Shown here: piece after piece, positions 21,950 to 34,112 of the stretch
How positions within the stretch are numbered: position 1 is the first letter of the stretch
Layout: the number at the start of each line of letters is the position of its first letter
Assembly: GCF_002803985.1 (NCBI RefSeq)
Contig: NZ_CP024963.1
Span: 868,001-932,000, forward strand
Reading direction: 5' to 3'
DNA length: 64,000 nt
Source: Williamsoniiplasma luminosum
Lineage (GTDB): Bacteria; Bacillota_I; Bacilli_A; Mycoplasmatales; Mycoplasmataceae
Made by a program: the position numbers and the translations under genes
The notes under the pieces: generated by a model
The model's database searches: none
The model's input: the letters and a program-made list of their open reading frames with translations, nothing else
Told to the model about the DNA's origin: nothing

Positions 21950-22945
21950 CTAACGATGATTTTTTGGGTCTAGTGAATCAGCAAACACTTTAGCAACAAC
22001 AAAGAAGATGATCGAAACGACTGTTGTTAAAACTAGTGGGATAACGACTAAGTGTGGGAAATCTTCTCATTTACTTCCAGACATGATTTCATTTAAAATT
22101 TTTCCTAATGATGTTGTTTTGTTTCCATCAGTAAAACCAAAATTTAAGAATGATAATGAGGCATCCATTGAGATTGCACCAGGAACTGCAAAAGTTCCTG
22201 CTTGAATAATTACTGGTAAAATTTTTGGCATAATATTTTTCCTAATAATTCTTCCAGAACTACTTCCCATCGAGATGGAAGCAGTATTATAGTCGGTATT
22301 TTTAACTAAAATAATTTGCACCCTAACTGTTGCAGCAATTCCAATCCAGGCTTGGATTGAAATCCCTAAAACTATCGGTCAATAACCAGTTCCACCAACG
22401 AAAATTACAAATAATAGAAGAATTAGCGATGGAACTAGCGTTAAAATGTTTGTTACTTGAATAAATAAAATATCACTTTTTCTAAAATAACCTCAAATTG
22501 ATCCAAGGAAAATTCCAACTGATAATTGAATGATAGCGATTAAGAAAGCAAACATTAATGTGGTTCTCATTCCAGCTCACATCTTAAGTCACATATCTTC
22601 TCCTTGGACACCTAATCCAAATAGAAATTCTCATGTTGGAGCATATGGTTGCCCTGATGTGATAGGGGCCCCACCATAAGGATTTGGTTTAAATAATGGT
22701 GTTGCTTCTTTGCCTCAAGGTACAACAATTGATAGAATAATGAATGCAATTAAAATTGAAATTGCAATAATAAATGATGGTGATTTGACTAGTAATTTAA
22801 AAACTGATTTTCAATAACTATATGGTTTAGAGTTTAAAATTTCACTTTCAGAACTTTTAGCTCCAACCACTTGGAAAAGAGATGGATCAATTTTATTGAT
22901 GTCAAAATCGTTATTCAAAGTTTTTGTATGGTCTTTTGTTTTCAT
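21950..22945 (-). CDS. oppC: Oligopeptide ABC transporter permease OppC
   Basis: Membrane permease of the peptide importer. The protein has 331 residues, read through several UGA-Trp codons. An N-terminal cytoplasmic stretch of about 45 residues precedes the first span (SPSFIIAISILIAFIILSIV). Five further spans follow, with the ABC-permease coupling region around SMGSSSGRIIRKNIMP, and PGAISMDASLSFLNFGF is a typical OppC segment. The start at 22945 is the first Met of the frame. It follows oppB by 15 bases. Confidence 0.92.
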
Positions 22946-22960
22946 AAAATTTCTCCTTTT

Positions 22961-24301
22961 CTAATTTTTAGTTAAAGTGACACGTGGGTCCATTCAAACC
23001 ATTGATAAATCTGAAATCAATGACCCGAAGATACGCACAAATGCTGCAAATGATACATATCCTAAAATCATAAATGAATCTTTAGTTCCTGTGATGGCTT
23101 TCACCATAAATGATCCCATACCAGGAATTCCTCATTGTTGTTCTGTTAAAATTGACATTCCAAACAATGTGATTGCTAGTTCTAATGGTATGTCACGCAA
23201 GATTCTAATTCCTGCATTTCTGAAAATGTGAATGTAGTAAACACGAGATTCACTCATTCCTTTTGCATAGGCGAATTTAGTGTAGTCCGCTGTCATTTCG
23301 TCAATCACATAACGTCTTGTGAAGATGATGGTTGAAGGCATCATCATACACATTAATGCGATGGTTGGTCAAAACTTGGTTCAGAACGATCCAGAGTTAA
23401 ACATTGCAGAATGCCCAAAGACTTTAATACTTACCAGATATATCCCGACAATGATAACTACAGCCGGGACTGCAATAAATAACATTGAAGTTCCGTTAAT
23501 TACAGTGTCAGTTTTGCGACCTTTGCGTTTAGCTGCTTGAATTCCTAATGGCACTCCAATTAAATAACATAGAATTACAGCAACTGAACCAAAGGCTAAT
23601 GAATAAGGAATTGCATTGGCAAATAATGTCATAATCTCTGTAGTTCCTGGTGTTCCAAGTGATTTAGAAGATACAACCCCTAAATAAATTCAAACAGTTT
23701 TAGTTTCTAAATTAAGTTCAGTAATTGGTCTTCCAATCGCATTTGCAACATCTGATGCTAAACCAGTGAATGTTAGAGGCAATTCTGAAGCATATACAGG
23801 ATCTAATCCGTGAAAAGTAACAGTGGCTCCTGTAACAATGGTTTTAGGAATGAATGGGATGATGTTTTTTAAATAACTTAATAATCGTTCTAATGCGGTT
23901 CCATAAACTCCAAATAATTTCATTCTTTCTTCAAGGAAACGATTATATCTTTCACTACCAATTTTTCCTAAACCAAGTTTGTTTCAATTCTCAGGCATGT
24001 AACTATTAACATCGGTTACAGCATTAACGATTAAAAACAAAATAATGATCGCCATTAATAATGTGATAAGTCCGAATAAAATCCGTTTGGTTGAATACCC
24101 TATTAAAGGGTGAGCTCTTAAAAATTTATATATATTAGCATTTCAATCTTCATATTTATAATATAATTCACGGAGCTTTGACGATTTACCGTACATTAAC
24201 TCATCTTCTAATGATAAGTGTGTTGAATAAATATTAAAATCATGTTCAGTTGCTTGAACCATTTTAAGTTCTTTGTTGTTGTTTTTTAAATCTTTTGGCA
24301 T
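22961..24301 (-). CDS. oppB: Oligopeptide ABC transporter permease OppB
   Basis: First gene of the operon. The protein has 446 residues, longer than the usual 310-330. A cytoplasmic N-terminus of about 60 residues and a large extracytoplasmic loop (residues about 95-215) account for the extra length. The conserved permease core is at the C-terminal side: AIPYSLAFGSVAVILCYLIG, the coupling loop FAYAKGMSESRVYYIHIFRN, and ITLFGMSILTEQQWGIPGMG. The start at 24301 has AAAGGGG upstream; a frame extension further upstream is probably not translated. Confidence 0.9.
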
Positions 24302-24656
24302 ATTTTTACCCCTTTCCAATTTATTTAAATAAAAATGACATTTTATTTCTATATAGATAACATTAATAATTTTAAAAAACAAGAAATAAAATGTTTTTTT
24401 GCATACTGATCGAAAAAAAGCGAAAAAAAGCGAAAAAATAGAAATAATTCTCATTTTTTCCTTCAAAAATGGAATAAATATAATATAATTTAAACAATGT
24501 GCCTATCAGAAAATTAGGCAACAAGCTTTTAATCCATTATAAATGATGAATATTTGTTGTTCATGATGCAGAAAATTTATCGATCATAAATCGTTTTTAA
24601 TTATAGATATAAGAAATAATATGTTTTATGATTAATCTATCGAAGGGGAAACAACA
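24302..24656. promoter_or_regulatory. Divergent promoter region between oppB and the gene at 24657
   Basis: A 355-base gene-free stretch. It contains a direct repeat (CGAAAAAAAG twice and a third partial copy, 24413-24439), a plus-strand promoter candidate (TTCAAA at 24462 and TATAAT at 24484, 16-base spacer), and a transcribed leader of about 160 bases for the plus gene. The leader holds a small hairpin (GCCTA...TAGGC near 24502) and a longer complementary pair (GATCATAAA with TTTATGATTAATC). The minus-strand promoter for opp is not clear to me. Confidence 0.45.
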
Positions 24657-25157
24657 ATGAAAAAAGATAACATACGTGCTTCACTGAAAAAATATCGTGC
24701 TTCACAAAAGCAAGTTCATGCCCAAGAAGTTGAAGAAATACTTCAAGACACATATGATGCTAGTGATCAGAATGCTAAAGTTTATTTTTATCGTCAAAAT
24801 AAAAAACTTCGTTGATGGGGATGAGTGTTACCTTGGGTTTTTGCCCTCGTTGCAACTGGATTATCATTTTTAATTGGTTGACTACTTTATAATGATGTCA
24901 ATTTAAATGGAATTAATGGTGGATGACATGGGGTTGGTTGAGTGAGTTTATCCTTTTTAATTGCTTTTGTTTTTGCTTATATGGTGCTAAGTTGATTCCG
25001 TAATCGTGCTGCTGCTAAATATTTTAATCACAAAGCCAGAAGGTATCAATATACTTTAACTGAGTGAGAAGCCAAAATTATTGTGTGGAAAAAAATTGTT
25101 TTTTTAACATGTTTACCTTTAATTTTAGTAACTGGTTTAACAATTGGTTTATTATAA
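24657..25157 (+). CDS. Trp-rich membrane protein of unknown function
   Basis: The protein has 166 residues. Eight or so Trp codons are UGA, so it is invisible under the standard code. The soluble N-terminus (about 50 residues, MKKDNIRASLKKYRASQKQ) is followed by three membrane spans at about 53-79, 92-114 and 147-166, the first reading WWGWVLPWVFALVATGLSF. It begins after AAGGGGAAAC at 24657. I do not recognise the family. It stands alone between the divergent opp operon and the convergent ftsK, with a strong terminator. Confidence 0.75.
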
Positions 25158-25187
25158 AAAATACCTTGCAATCAAGGTATTTTTTAG
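25155..25187. terminator. Terminator between the 24657 gene and ftsK
   Basis: AATACCTTG pairs with CAAGGTATT around CAAT, with T runs on both strands. It serves the two converging genes. Confidence 0.88.
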
Positions 25188-25204
25188 TTCATGTTAGAAA
25201 CTTA

Positions 25205-27715
25205 TTATTTTTGTTGTTCAATAAATTGCACGATATTTTCAATTTCTTCATCAGATAGATATGCTCCTTGAGCACGTAATAAATCTGATGTTCCAGGTCG
25301 CATAAACAACATATCTCCACGACCAATTAATTTTTCAGCTCCTTGACTGTCTAAAATTGTTCTTGAGTCAGCCCCAGTTGTCACCGCAAAGGCGATACGA
25401 GCAGGGATATTGGCTTTAATTGTTCCAGTAATCACATCAACACTTGGGCGTTGAGTTGCTAGCACTAAATGAATTCCAGCAGCTCGGGCCATTTGGGCAA
25501 TGCGCATAATTAATTCTTCAATAATTTTTTTATCATTATTTAAGAAAAGATCGGCTAATTCATCAATAATCACAACAATAAATGGAAGTTTATCATTGAT
25601 TTTTTTGCGATTATAACTTTCGATATTGCGCACACTTTCATCTTGGAAAAGTTGATAACGGTGATCCATTTCTTCAACAATCATTTTTAATGATTCAATC
25701 GCGGCTTTAACATCATACACAACTGGTTGCAGCATATGTGGAATATTTGAATAAATTGATAATTCAATTTTTTTCGGATCGATCATTAAGAATTTAACTT
25801 CACTTGGGGTTGCTCGCATTAAAATCGAAATGATTAAAGAATTAATCATCACCGATTTTCCAGACCCAGTTGAACCAGCAATTAACAAGTGTGGTAATTT
25901 ATTCAGATCAGCTACAACCGGATGACCCAAAACATTTTTACCTAATACCACATTTAATTTAGCTTCACTTGTTTTAGGAATTGTTTCCATAATTTCACGC
26001 AATGAAACCATCATTAATTTTGTATTTGGAATTTCAATTCCGACTAAATTTTTACCTTGAATTGGAGCTTCGATGCGAATGTTCTGAGTAGCTAGTGCTA
26101 ATTTTAAGTCGTTTTCTAAACTTGTCATACTATTAACTTTGGTCCCTGGTTCTGGTTGAATTTCAAATTTAGTAACACTTGGACCAATAATCGTATTAAT
26201 CACTCGAGCTTTGATTTTGAATTGGTTGAAAACCTCATTAATTGCTTGGGCTTTTGTCACTGCTGCTTGTTTATTTTCATAATCTTTGACCATGTCTTCA
26301 GAAATGATTCTTAATAAATCAATTGGGGGTAACTTATATTCATTTGAATCAACTACTTGTTTATCTTCATATAAATTATCAAAAAACAAAGTATCACTAT
26401 CTTCAGATTCATCAACCATTTCAAAAGGAACATTCAACATTTCTGCTTGTTCAGAAATTTCAGGTTCTGAAATTTCAGATTTTTCTTCTTTCGGACCAAA
26501 AGGAGTTAAGTTGGCTTCTTGGGCAAACAATTTTCGTGCTTCATTTGGATCTAAGTTTCCATAATTTGATTCACCATCAAAATCGGGGGCAACAACTTCA
26601 ATCACAGCAGATTCTGGAGTTGGCTTTTCTTGGGTTTTTCTTCGTGATTGAAAGACAAATGGTTTTTGATTATTTAGTTCTTTTTTAAAATCTTGAGCTT
26701 CTGAAATTGGTTCAATATTTGATAAATCTGAATCCGCATGTTTGTTCACATCGATTTTAGGATCTGTTTCGTTTAAGTTTAATTTAATTGTTTCTTCATC
26801 AAATGAAGGAAGTTTAATTGTTAAATCTGAATCCCCAATTTCAGAATTGTGCGAATCATCAAAAACATTTAATGTTTTCCACATTCCATGTTTTTGATCA
26901 GTGGTTTGAAGTTCATTTTTTGGGTTTGGATTATGTTTAGATTTTAATGATAGAACTCGTAATGCACGCCCTTTTCTTTTGGCTTTTGGTTTGAAAAGGA
27001 AGAAAGGATCACCTGTAAAAATTCAAACCAAATCAATAAATAAAATGAATGTGGCAAGAATAAATGCACCAGGAATTGATAAATAAGAAAAACATCCAGC
27101 CAACAATGTCCCAATTACTCCACCACCATTGTATAAATTAGCATACCCATTAGATGAGATGAAGAAATCCATTTTTGTTGCAAATCCATATGTTGGACCG
27201 AAAATTGAATCAACTTTTCATTGTTCTCAATAAATTTGAAATAATTTAGAAAGAGAATCTTTATCCCAAAGCTTATCAATTGTTAAATTTTTCCCAATCA
27301 CAAGGTGTTGATCATAAATTGCAGTCATTAAAGCAAGTGAGACATATAAACATAAAATTAAAGCGGTTAAGGCGATCATAAAAATAAAACGTTTTTTAAA
27401 TTTGAAACGAATTCCCGAATAAATTGAAATGTCAATGACGATCAAAATTAGATACATTGGAAATTTGAACCAACCAAAAATTAAGTTAAAAATTACATCA
27501 TCAAAAAATTGACCGATGACAGTAATTCTGCCTAAAGAAACGAAAGTAAAAAAGAATAGAAGTAATCCTGTTACAATTCAAGCGATTGAATCTTTTTTAT
27601 GTTTCTTTTTATGTTTTTGAAAAGCGACTGTTCTGTCATCATTAAAATTATGACTAGCAATAATTTCAGGATCGGGCTTTTCTTGTTTAGTTTTTTTTGA
27701 TTGATTTTGGTTCAT
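25205..27715 (-). CDS. ftsK: DNA translocase FtsK/SpoIIIE family
   Basis: A membrane-anchored DNA pump for chromosome segregation at division. The protein has 836 residues. About four membrane spans lie in residues 45-240, then a long acidic linker (about 265-470), then the RecA-like motor: Walker A AGSTGSGKSV near 610, Walker B FIVVIIDELADLF, and VLATQRPSVDVITG. It ends at LSDEEIENIVQFIEQQK, where related proteins usually continue with a winged-helix gamma domain; that domain is absent here. The start at 27715 follows a weak ribosome site and needs UGA as Trp. Confidence 0.93.
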
Positions 27716-27780
27716 TTCTCTCCTAATGTTTTACATCTTTAATTTTACAATATTTAGTTTAAAAAAAGAAAACTAGAATT

Positions 27781-29586
27781 CTAGTTTTCCTTATTATCAT
27801 CTTTTTTTGAATGATTATTGTTGCGTAAATTTGTTTTGGTTGTGTTTCGAGGTTTATAATTTTTGAAATTGTTAATGTTTCTCGAAGCTCTAACATGCGG
27901 AACATATTCTTTTTCATCAATTTCATTGATGATTACAAGCGCCATTGGTTGTTTACCAGATTCTTGTTTAATTGTTGAACGAATTTTGCTCACCATCTCT
28001 TTTTTCAATTCAGCGATATCATAAGCTTTGGGATTTTCTTTAAATTGCTCTTGACCTTTGATGATGATGTTTTCAATTGCTTTTTGCAATAGGTTGAAAA
28101 TGACACCATCATCTTTAATGTAGATCACTCCACGAATTTGAATATCAAGTAAAGAGATAAGTTCTTTATTTCTGGCGTCTAAAGTCGCACCAACAATAAT
28201 CACTCCGTCAGTTGCTAATTGTTTACGTTCGTTTAGAACGACATTCCCAATATCGGCAATTTCAAATCCATTGACATAAACATCATTAGTTTTTTTGATG
28301 CTTTCTTCAGAAATTGCTAAGTGATTTTTCGATAAAATTAAAATTTCTCCATTATCAATAATTCCCACATTTTGGCTTTCCACCCCAGCATCAATTGCTG
28401 CTTGTTCGGCTCTCAAAAAGTCTTTGTATAAAGATTTGATTGGAACAAAATATTTAGGTTTCATAATTGAAGTCATCACTTTAATATCTTCATATGATGC
28501 ATGCATCGATCAAATATTTTTATCTGATAAAGCGACAACACGAGCATCAGTTCGAGCTAGTTCATCTAAAATTTGAGCATGTCTTTTTTCAATCCCAGGG
28601 GCTGGTGGAGTGGCGATAATAATTAAATCTTTTTCTCCAAATTCGACAACGTTGTCATTACCATTGGCGATTTTGGCTAGTTTTGAATATAAAACATCCC
28701 CATTTCCAGCAATAATTAAAACGCCGTTTTCACTTTTCATGTATTCTTCATTGCTAATTAAATCTTCGGGTTTAATACAAAACTTATCACAAATTAAGTT
28801 AGATTCTAAAACCGCTTTCATCGTGTCTCCATAAACAGCAATTTTTCTACCATTTTCTTTGGCAACAGTCACGATTTCACCTAATTTAAAAATATCTTCT
28901 TCAAACAGTCCAACTGCAATTTTAGTTTTCTTTTCCTTAAACGGGGCTGAAATATAATTGGTAATTGTATGATTCGGTACAGTGAAACCACTTCTTGATG
29001 CTGTTTCAGCATCAGAAATTAAGGCCAAAACACCAGCTTCACCAATGTTTGATAGATGACGAAAATCTGTTGAAAAGTATGATTGTTCTTGACCATCAAT
29101 GATGTAATCTCCAGCATAAACAACAATTCCTTTATCTGTGTGGAAAGCGTATCCAAATGATTGCGGAGTTGAACTTGTGGTTCTAAACACTTCAACTTTA
29201 ACGTTTCCAAATTTTAAAATTTGTTTATCCTGAATTATATTTAAATTTTGTTCGATGTTTTTTAATCTGCTTCTTTGAGCTTTAATTTTTAAAACATGAC
29301 TTGTAATTTCATTACAATAAATTGGTAAATTGATTTCTTTACATAAATAAACAACCGATCCCATATTATAAGCTGAACAATTTGAAAGAAAGAGTCCTTT
29401 GATTCTTTCTTTATTTTCTCTTAAAAATTCAAAATTCGGAATCACAACATCAACTCCGAAAATTCCTTTTTCAGGAAATTTAATTCCAGCGTCAAGAATG
29501 AATAAATCATTATCAACTTCTAGAATGTATAAATTTTTCCCTCTTTCGTCTTGCCCTCCAAGGGCAAAAAATCTAATATCTGACAT
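27781..29586 (-). CDS. RNase J-like protein lacking the metal-binding residues
   Basis: The protein has 601 residues with RNase J architecture: metallo-beta-lactamase fold, beta-CASP domain, C-terminal domain and basic Asn-rich tail. FFALGGQDERGKNLYILEV and LDAGIKFPEKGIFGVDVVIP align with RNase J. Where active enzymes carry HxHxDH, this one reads LFLSNCSAYNMGS. EVFRTTHS is changed to EVFRTTSS, and the HVSGH and PVHGE motifs are replaced by MHASYED and PIKSLYK. Only the AGDYIID Asp is left. It is best seen as a J2-type partner or structural subunit of an active RNase J encoded elsewhere. The start at 29586 follows AAGAAGGAA. The call of family is firm; loss of catalysis is inferred. Confidence 0.88.
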
Positions 29587-29877
29587 AGTAAAAATTCCTT
29601 CTTTCTTAGGTTTGAAACTATTGAATGCTTATTATTTCAAGTAGTTTAAAGTAAATCAAATCGCGCTCAACGTTAGATTTGTATGTATCCATTATAAATT
29701 AAAAAACAGGAAAATTTCAAAATTTTAGCAAGCGATAAAATTTTTTAATAGATTAAATAAAAATGGAAAATATGGTTACTTAATTTGTAACAATATTTAT
29801 CCATTTTTGGTTTAGTTAATGGGTCTTTTAATATTAAACATTTGCAATTAACATTTATTAAAATCAAATATTTACTA
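29587..29877 (-). promoter_or_regulatory. Promoter and leader of the RNase J-like gene
   Basis: On the minus strand TTGAAA (29715-29720) and TATAAT (29691-29696) stand 18 bases apart, giving a leader of about 100 bases. The rest (29721-29877) is AT-rich, with a diverged match to sequence beside the second RNA copy (AATATTAAACAT). No gene is seen. Confidence 0.6.
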
Positions 29878-29986
29878 ACAATTTTTGAATTCAATTTTAT
29901 TAATTATTTCATTTTTAAAAAAATTAGCCCTCTTTCGAGGGCACGGCCGCTGTTACAAACGTAATGGGCATAGATGAGGGAACACA
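29878..29986. repeat. Direct repeat copy 1 (3' half of a structured RNA)
   Basis: 109 bases that match 30142-30250 at all but one position (A at 29943, G at 30207). The repeat period is 264 bases. It covers a terminator-type hairpin and GC-rich bases in an otherwise very AT-rich region. Confidence 0.95.
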
Positions 29987-30040
29987 CTGAAGAGGATCGC
30001 GAATCTTTAGTGCTTTGCTAAATGACTTTTCAAAAAGCTT
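29918..30040 (-). ncRNA. Candidate small RNA, copy 1
   Basis: On the minus strand a promoter (TTGTTT at 30071-30076, 18-base spacer, TATATT at 30047-30052) precedes about 120 bases that end in a perfect rho-independent terminator: GCCCTC, GAAA loop, GAGGGC, then a T run (29918-29942). Inside, a hairpin GCACU..AGUGU / AAGA..UCUU carries a loop with the palindrome TCGCGA. Downstream come a single-stranded C-rich segment GTTCCCTCATC and a small stem TTAC-GTTT-GTAA. No open frame or RBS fits it. I do not recognise the RNA family. Confidence 0.7.
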
Positions 30041-30141
30041 CTCTTAAATATATTAGCAAAAAATTGCAAAAAACAATCTTTTTACATGAAAAAAATATTA
30101 AACATCTCAAATTAACATTTGTCAGAATAGACTGTTGATTC

Positions 30142-30250
30142 ACAATTTTTGAATTCAATTTTATTAATTATTTCATTTTTAAAAAAATTAGCCCTCTTTC
30201 GAGGGCGCGGCCGCTGTTACAAACGTAATGGGCATAGATGAGGGAACACA
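30142..30250. repeat. Direct repeat copy 2
   Basis: Second copy of the 109-base unit, one mismatch to 29878-29986. Similarity weakens abruptly upstream of the C-rich segment, where only paired bases are kept in complementarity. Confidence 0.95.
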
Positions 30251-30305
30251 TTAAAGAAGATCGCGATTCTTATTTAATGTTCTGCAAAAAGATTTTATTC
30301 AAATG
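30182..30305 (-). ncRNA. Candidate small RNA, copy 2
   Basis: Tandem paralogue of the RNA at 29918. The terminator (30191-30206) and the 3' half are nearly identical. The upstream hairpin has different arms, ACAUUAA against UUAAUGU and AGAA against UUCU, where copy 1 has other bases, yet pairing is kept around a loop containing ATCGCGAT. Its promoter is less clear (CATATC where copy 1 has TATATT), so it may also be made by read-through from deoA. Confidence 0.65.
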
Positions 30306-30333
30306 CTCCTCATAGATATGTTAGCAAAAAAAA

Positions 30334-30365
30334 TGCAAAAACACACCATTTTGCAATGGTGTGTG
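30334..30365 (-). terminator. Terminator after deoA
   Basis: ACACACCATT pairs with AATGGTGTGT around TTGC, followed by a T-rich stretch on the minus strand, eleven bases after the deoA stop. Confidence 0.9.
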
Positions 30366-30375
30366 TCACAATCTT

Positions 30376-31680
30376 TTATTCAATAATTTCTTTAATTGTT
30401 TTTTCTTCAAAAGGTTGAGAAACAATGTCAAATGAAGTTTTTGCCATTTCATTTCAACTTGCATTCGGTTCTTTGTTTGATAATAAAGTCATTACAACAT
30501 CACCTTTTTGCACTTTTTCATCAGATACTTTATTTAAGTAAATTCCAGCAGCATGATCCAAGTGATCTTCTTTAACTTTGCGGCCAGCTCCTAATTCGAT
30601 TGCTAAAAATCCTAATTGTTGCGCATCGATAAATTTCATATATCCATCTTTTTCAGCTTTAATTTCAATATGATTTTTTGTGGCAAAATTTTTGTCATAA
30701 TCTTCCATCACACTTCAGTCTCCACCTTGAGCTTTGATCATATCAACTAAGTAGTGAGCAGCTTCTCCAGTTTTTAATTTTTGCATCACTGATTTTTTAG
30801 CTTCTTCTAAGTTTTTAAAGATTCCAGCTTTAACCAAAGTGATTCCAACAGCTGTTGCTGAAATATCAATAATATCTTCAGGACCATTACCATGTAATGT
30901 TTCTCATGCTTCTTTGATTTCAAGAGCATTTCCAATCATTCTTCCTAACGGTTTGTCCATATCAGTGATCAAGGCAACGACTTGGCGATTGTGAGCTTTT
31001 CCAATATCAACCATTGCACGAGATAATTCAACAGCTGTTGGAATATCTTTCATGAATGCTCCAGATCCAACTTTCACATCCAGAACAATTGAATCAGCAT
31101 CAATGACTAATTTTTTAGACATGATTGATGCTGCGATTAATGGAATTGAATCAACCATTTCCACAACATCTCTTAAAGCATAAATTTTCTTATCAGCTGG
31201 GGCAATGTTGGCACTTGAACCGATAATACTTAATCCTGTTTTTTCAACAACTTGAATAAATTCTTTTTCAGTAAGTTCAGAATTTCATCCTGGGATTGAT
31301 TCTAATTTATCAATAGTTCCTCCAGTTTGTCCTAAAGCACGTCCAGATAATTTAGCAACTTTGATCCCATATGATGCAACTAATGGTGAAAATATAAATG
31401 AAATTTTATCTCCAATTCCTCCAGTTGAATGTTTGTCTGCTTTTCAACCTTTAATTGCACTTAAATCATAAGTTTTTCCCGAATCAACATAAACACTAGT
31501 TAAATCAGCAGTTTCTTGGGCGCTCATCCCTTTAAAGTAAATTGTTGCTAGAAATGCTGCCATTTGATAATCGGTCACTTCACCAGTTAAAAAAGCATTA
31601 ACAATTCATTTAATCTCTTCTTTTGAAAGCTCTTTACCTTCTTTTTTGTGGGTAATAATATTTTTGAATGAATAATTCAT
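30376..31680 (-). CDS. deoA: Pyrimidine-nucleoside (thymidine) phosphorylase
   Basis: Splits thymidine or uridine with phosphate into base and pentose-1-phosphate for salvage. The protein has 434 residues, normal length. Key segments: [18 protein letters not shown] (phosphate binding), [20 protein letters not shown] (family signature), and [13 protein letters not shown]-like [14 protein letters not shown]. The broad-specificity Firmicutes enzyme (Pdp) and DeoA cannot be told apart by eye. The start at 31680 has AAAGGAGA upstream. A single-gene unit with its own terminator. Confidence 0.95.
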
Positions 31681-31760
31681 TTTTTCTCCTTTTTATTCTA
31701 TTATCTCATTAACATAAAAGAAAAAAATTTAGAATTTTTCTAAATTTTTTAAAATTATCT

Positions 31761-32564
31761 CTATTTTTCTTTAATTTCATTATTTAAAACAAAAATATCA
31801 TTTAAGATTTTTGTTTTACTAGTACGATTTTTTGATAAGGCCATAATTTTAATTTTTTTATCACTTAATCGCACTTCAATTTTAGGATCAGTTAATTGGT
31901 GATCGGCTGTATCAACAGCCACAACTACATTTTGATAATCTTTTAAAAACAAAGTGATCACTTGTTGATTATCAAAAATGACAGGGGCATTTAAAGTTCT
32001 AAATTTATTGGTTGAAACTGGAAATAATTCAATCATTTCAAAGAGATTAGTATTTGGAAAAATGATTGAACCATATGCTGATCTAGCAAATCCAGTCGAT
32101 CCAGATGGAGTAGCAAAAACCATTCCAGTGCCTCTAAACGTTTCTAATAATTCATCATTTATATAGATATCCATTTTGGTTGGTCTGGTATTATTCACAA
32201 TTTTAACTTCATTGATTGAATATCATTCTTCTTGATTATTCGTAATTTTCAATAAACTGTATTCAACTCATTTTTGATTTTTTTCAATTCCAATTGATAA
32301 AATATCTCTAAAATCTTCAACCGAATTATGATTAGTATAAAAACCAATCCCCCCAAATTTAATCGGAATAAAAATAATTTTATCTAAAATATTGGCAAAT
32401 TTATGCACAGCACTTAAAAAAGTTCCATCTCCACCAATCACAAACACATAATCAGGATTAACATCATCTTGAATTGGGTTAGGTTGGGATGCGATGATCT
32501 CTAAAATTTCTTTTTCAATTTCTTTAGATTCTTGGTAACGATTGGTTAAGATTGAATATTTCAT
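31761..32564 (-). CDS. nadK: NAD kinase
   Basis: Makes NADP from NAD and ATP or polyphosphate. The protein has 267 residues. VFVIGGDGTFLSAVHKF holds the GGDGT motif near residue 50; INEVKIVNNTRPTKMDIYIN and GMVFATPSGSTGFARSAYG are the NE/D and GST-GY regions. The start at 32564 (MKYSILTNRYQES) has GAGGTCC upstream; an in-frame upstream extension is hydrophobic and has no family match. Divergent from trpS over 88 bases. Confidence 0.94.
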
Positions 32565-32652
32565 TTGGACCTCAAAAACACTAGTTTTATTATACAATAA
32601 ATAAAAATGATTATTTAAATGGTTTAAAATATAAAAAGAAATGGGAGTTAAG

Positions 32653-33660
<1,008 letters not shown>

Positions 33661-33693
33661 CAAAAAATAAGCAATTTGATTGCTTATTTTTTC
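33661..33693. terminator. Terminator shared by trpS and the converging gene
   Basis: AAATAAGCAA pairs with TTGCTTATTTT around TTTGA. The stem includes the stop codon of the minus-strand gene ending at 33684. Confidence 0.85.
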
Positions 33694-34043
33694 TTTTTTC
33701 AAAACTCTTCATCAAATTGTCATAGCATTTTGTGGGTTTTTTTCAAGTTTCTAGTATTATTTTTTTTAGTTATTAACTTCACACAAACCAAATGAATTGC
33801 CACTAAATTGGTTGGTTCTAAATCAAATTTTTTAGCATTAATCATATCGATGGTTCATGCTAATTTATTATTAACATTTTTGTCATTGGCAAACATTTTT
33901 CTTTCCATATGAACTTTGCAAACATAGCATAAGCGAAAATGATTAGCTGGTTTATTAATTAATTTAGGAGCGTGATCTCACGCTTGTTCTAAATCATTAT
34001 TATCAAAAATTACTTCATTTTTTAGTTCATCAAATCTGGCCAT
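33684..34043 (-). CDS. Small protein of unknown function with a CxxC pair
   Basis: The protein has 119 residues, hidden by UGA codons at three or four Trp positions. Begins MARFDELKNEVIFDNNDLEQ, includes KPANHFRLCYVCKVHMERKM with a CxxC, and ends QFDEEFWKKKK. The CxxC..H could bind a metal, but there is only one pair. UAGGAAC precedes the start at 34043. It shares a terminator with trpS and is followed (to the right) by fruA. No family recognised. Confidence 0.7.
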
Positions 34044-34077
34044 ATAGTTCCTACTTATAAATAATAACATGCTCCAA

Positions 34078-34103
34078 ATAAAAAACCAGTTGCCTGGTTT
34101 TTC
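34078..34103 (-). terminator. Terminator after fruA
   Basis: AAAACCAG pairs with CTGGTTTT across a short loop, followed by T-rich sequence on the minus strand, ten bases after the fruA stop. Confidence 0.75.
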
Positions 34104-34112
34104 ATATTAATA

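Noticed and set aside
29878-30250. The GC-rich repeats as a CRISPR or an insertion sequence
   Set aside because: There are only two units of 109 bases with a 264-base period, no spacers of equal size, no inverted ends and no transposase. Structured RNA fits better.
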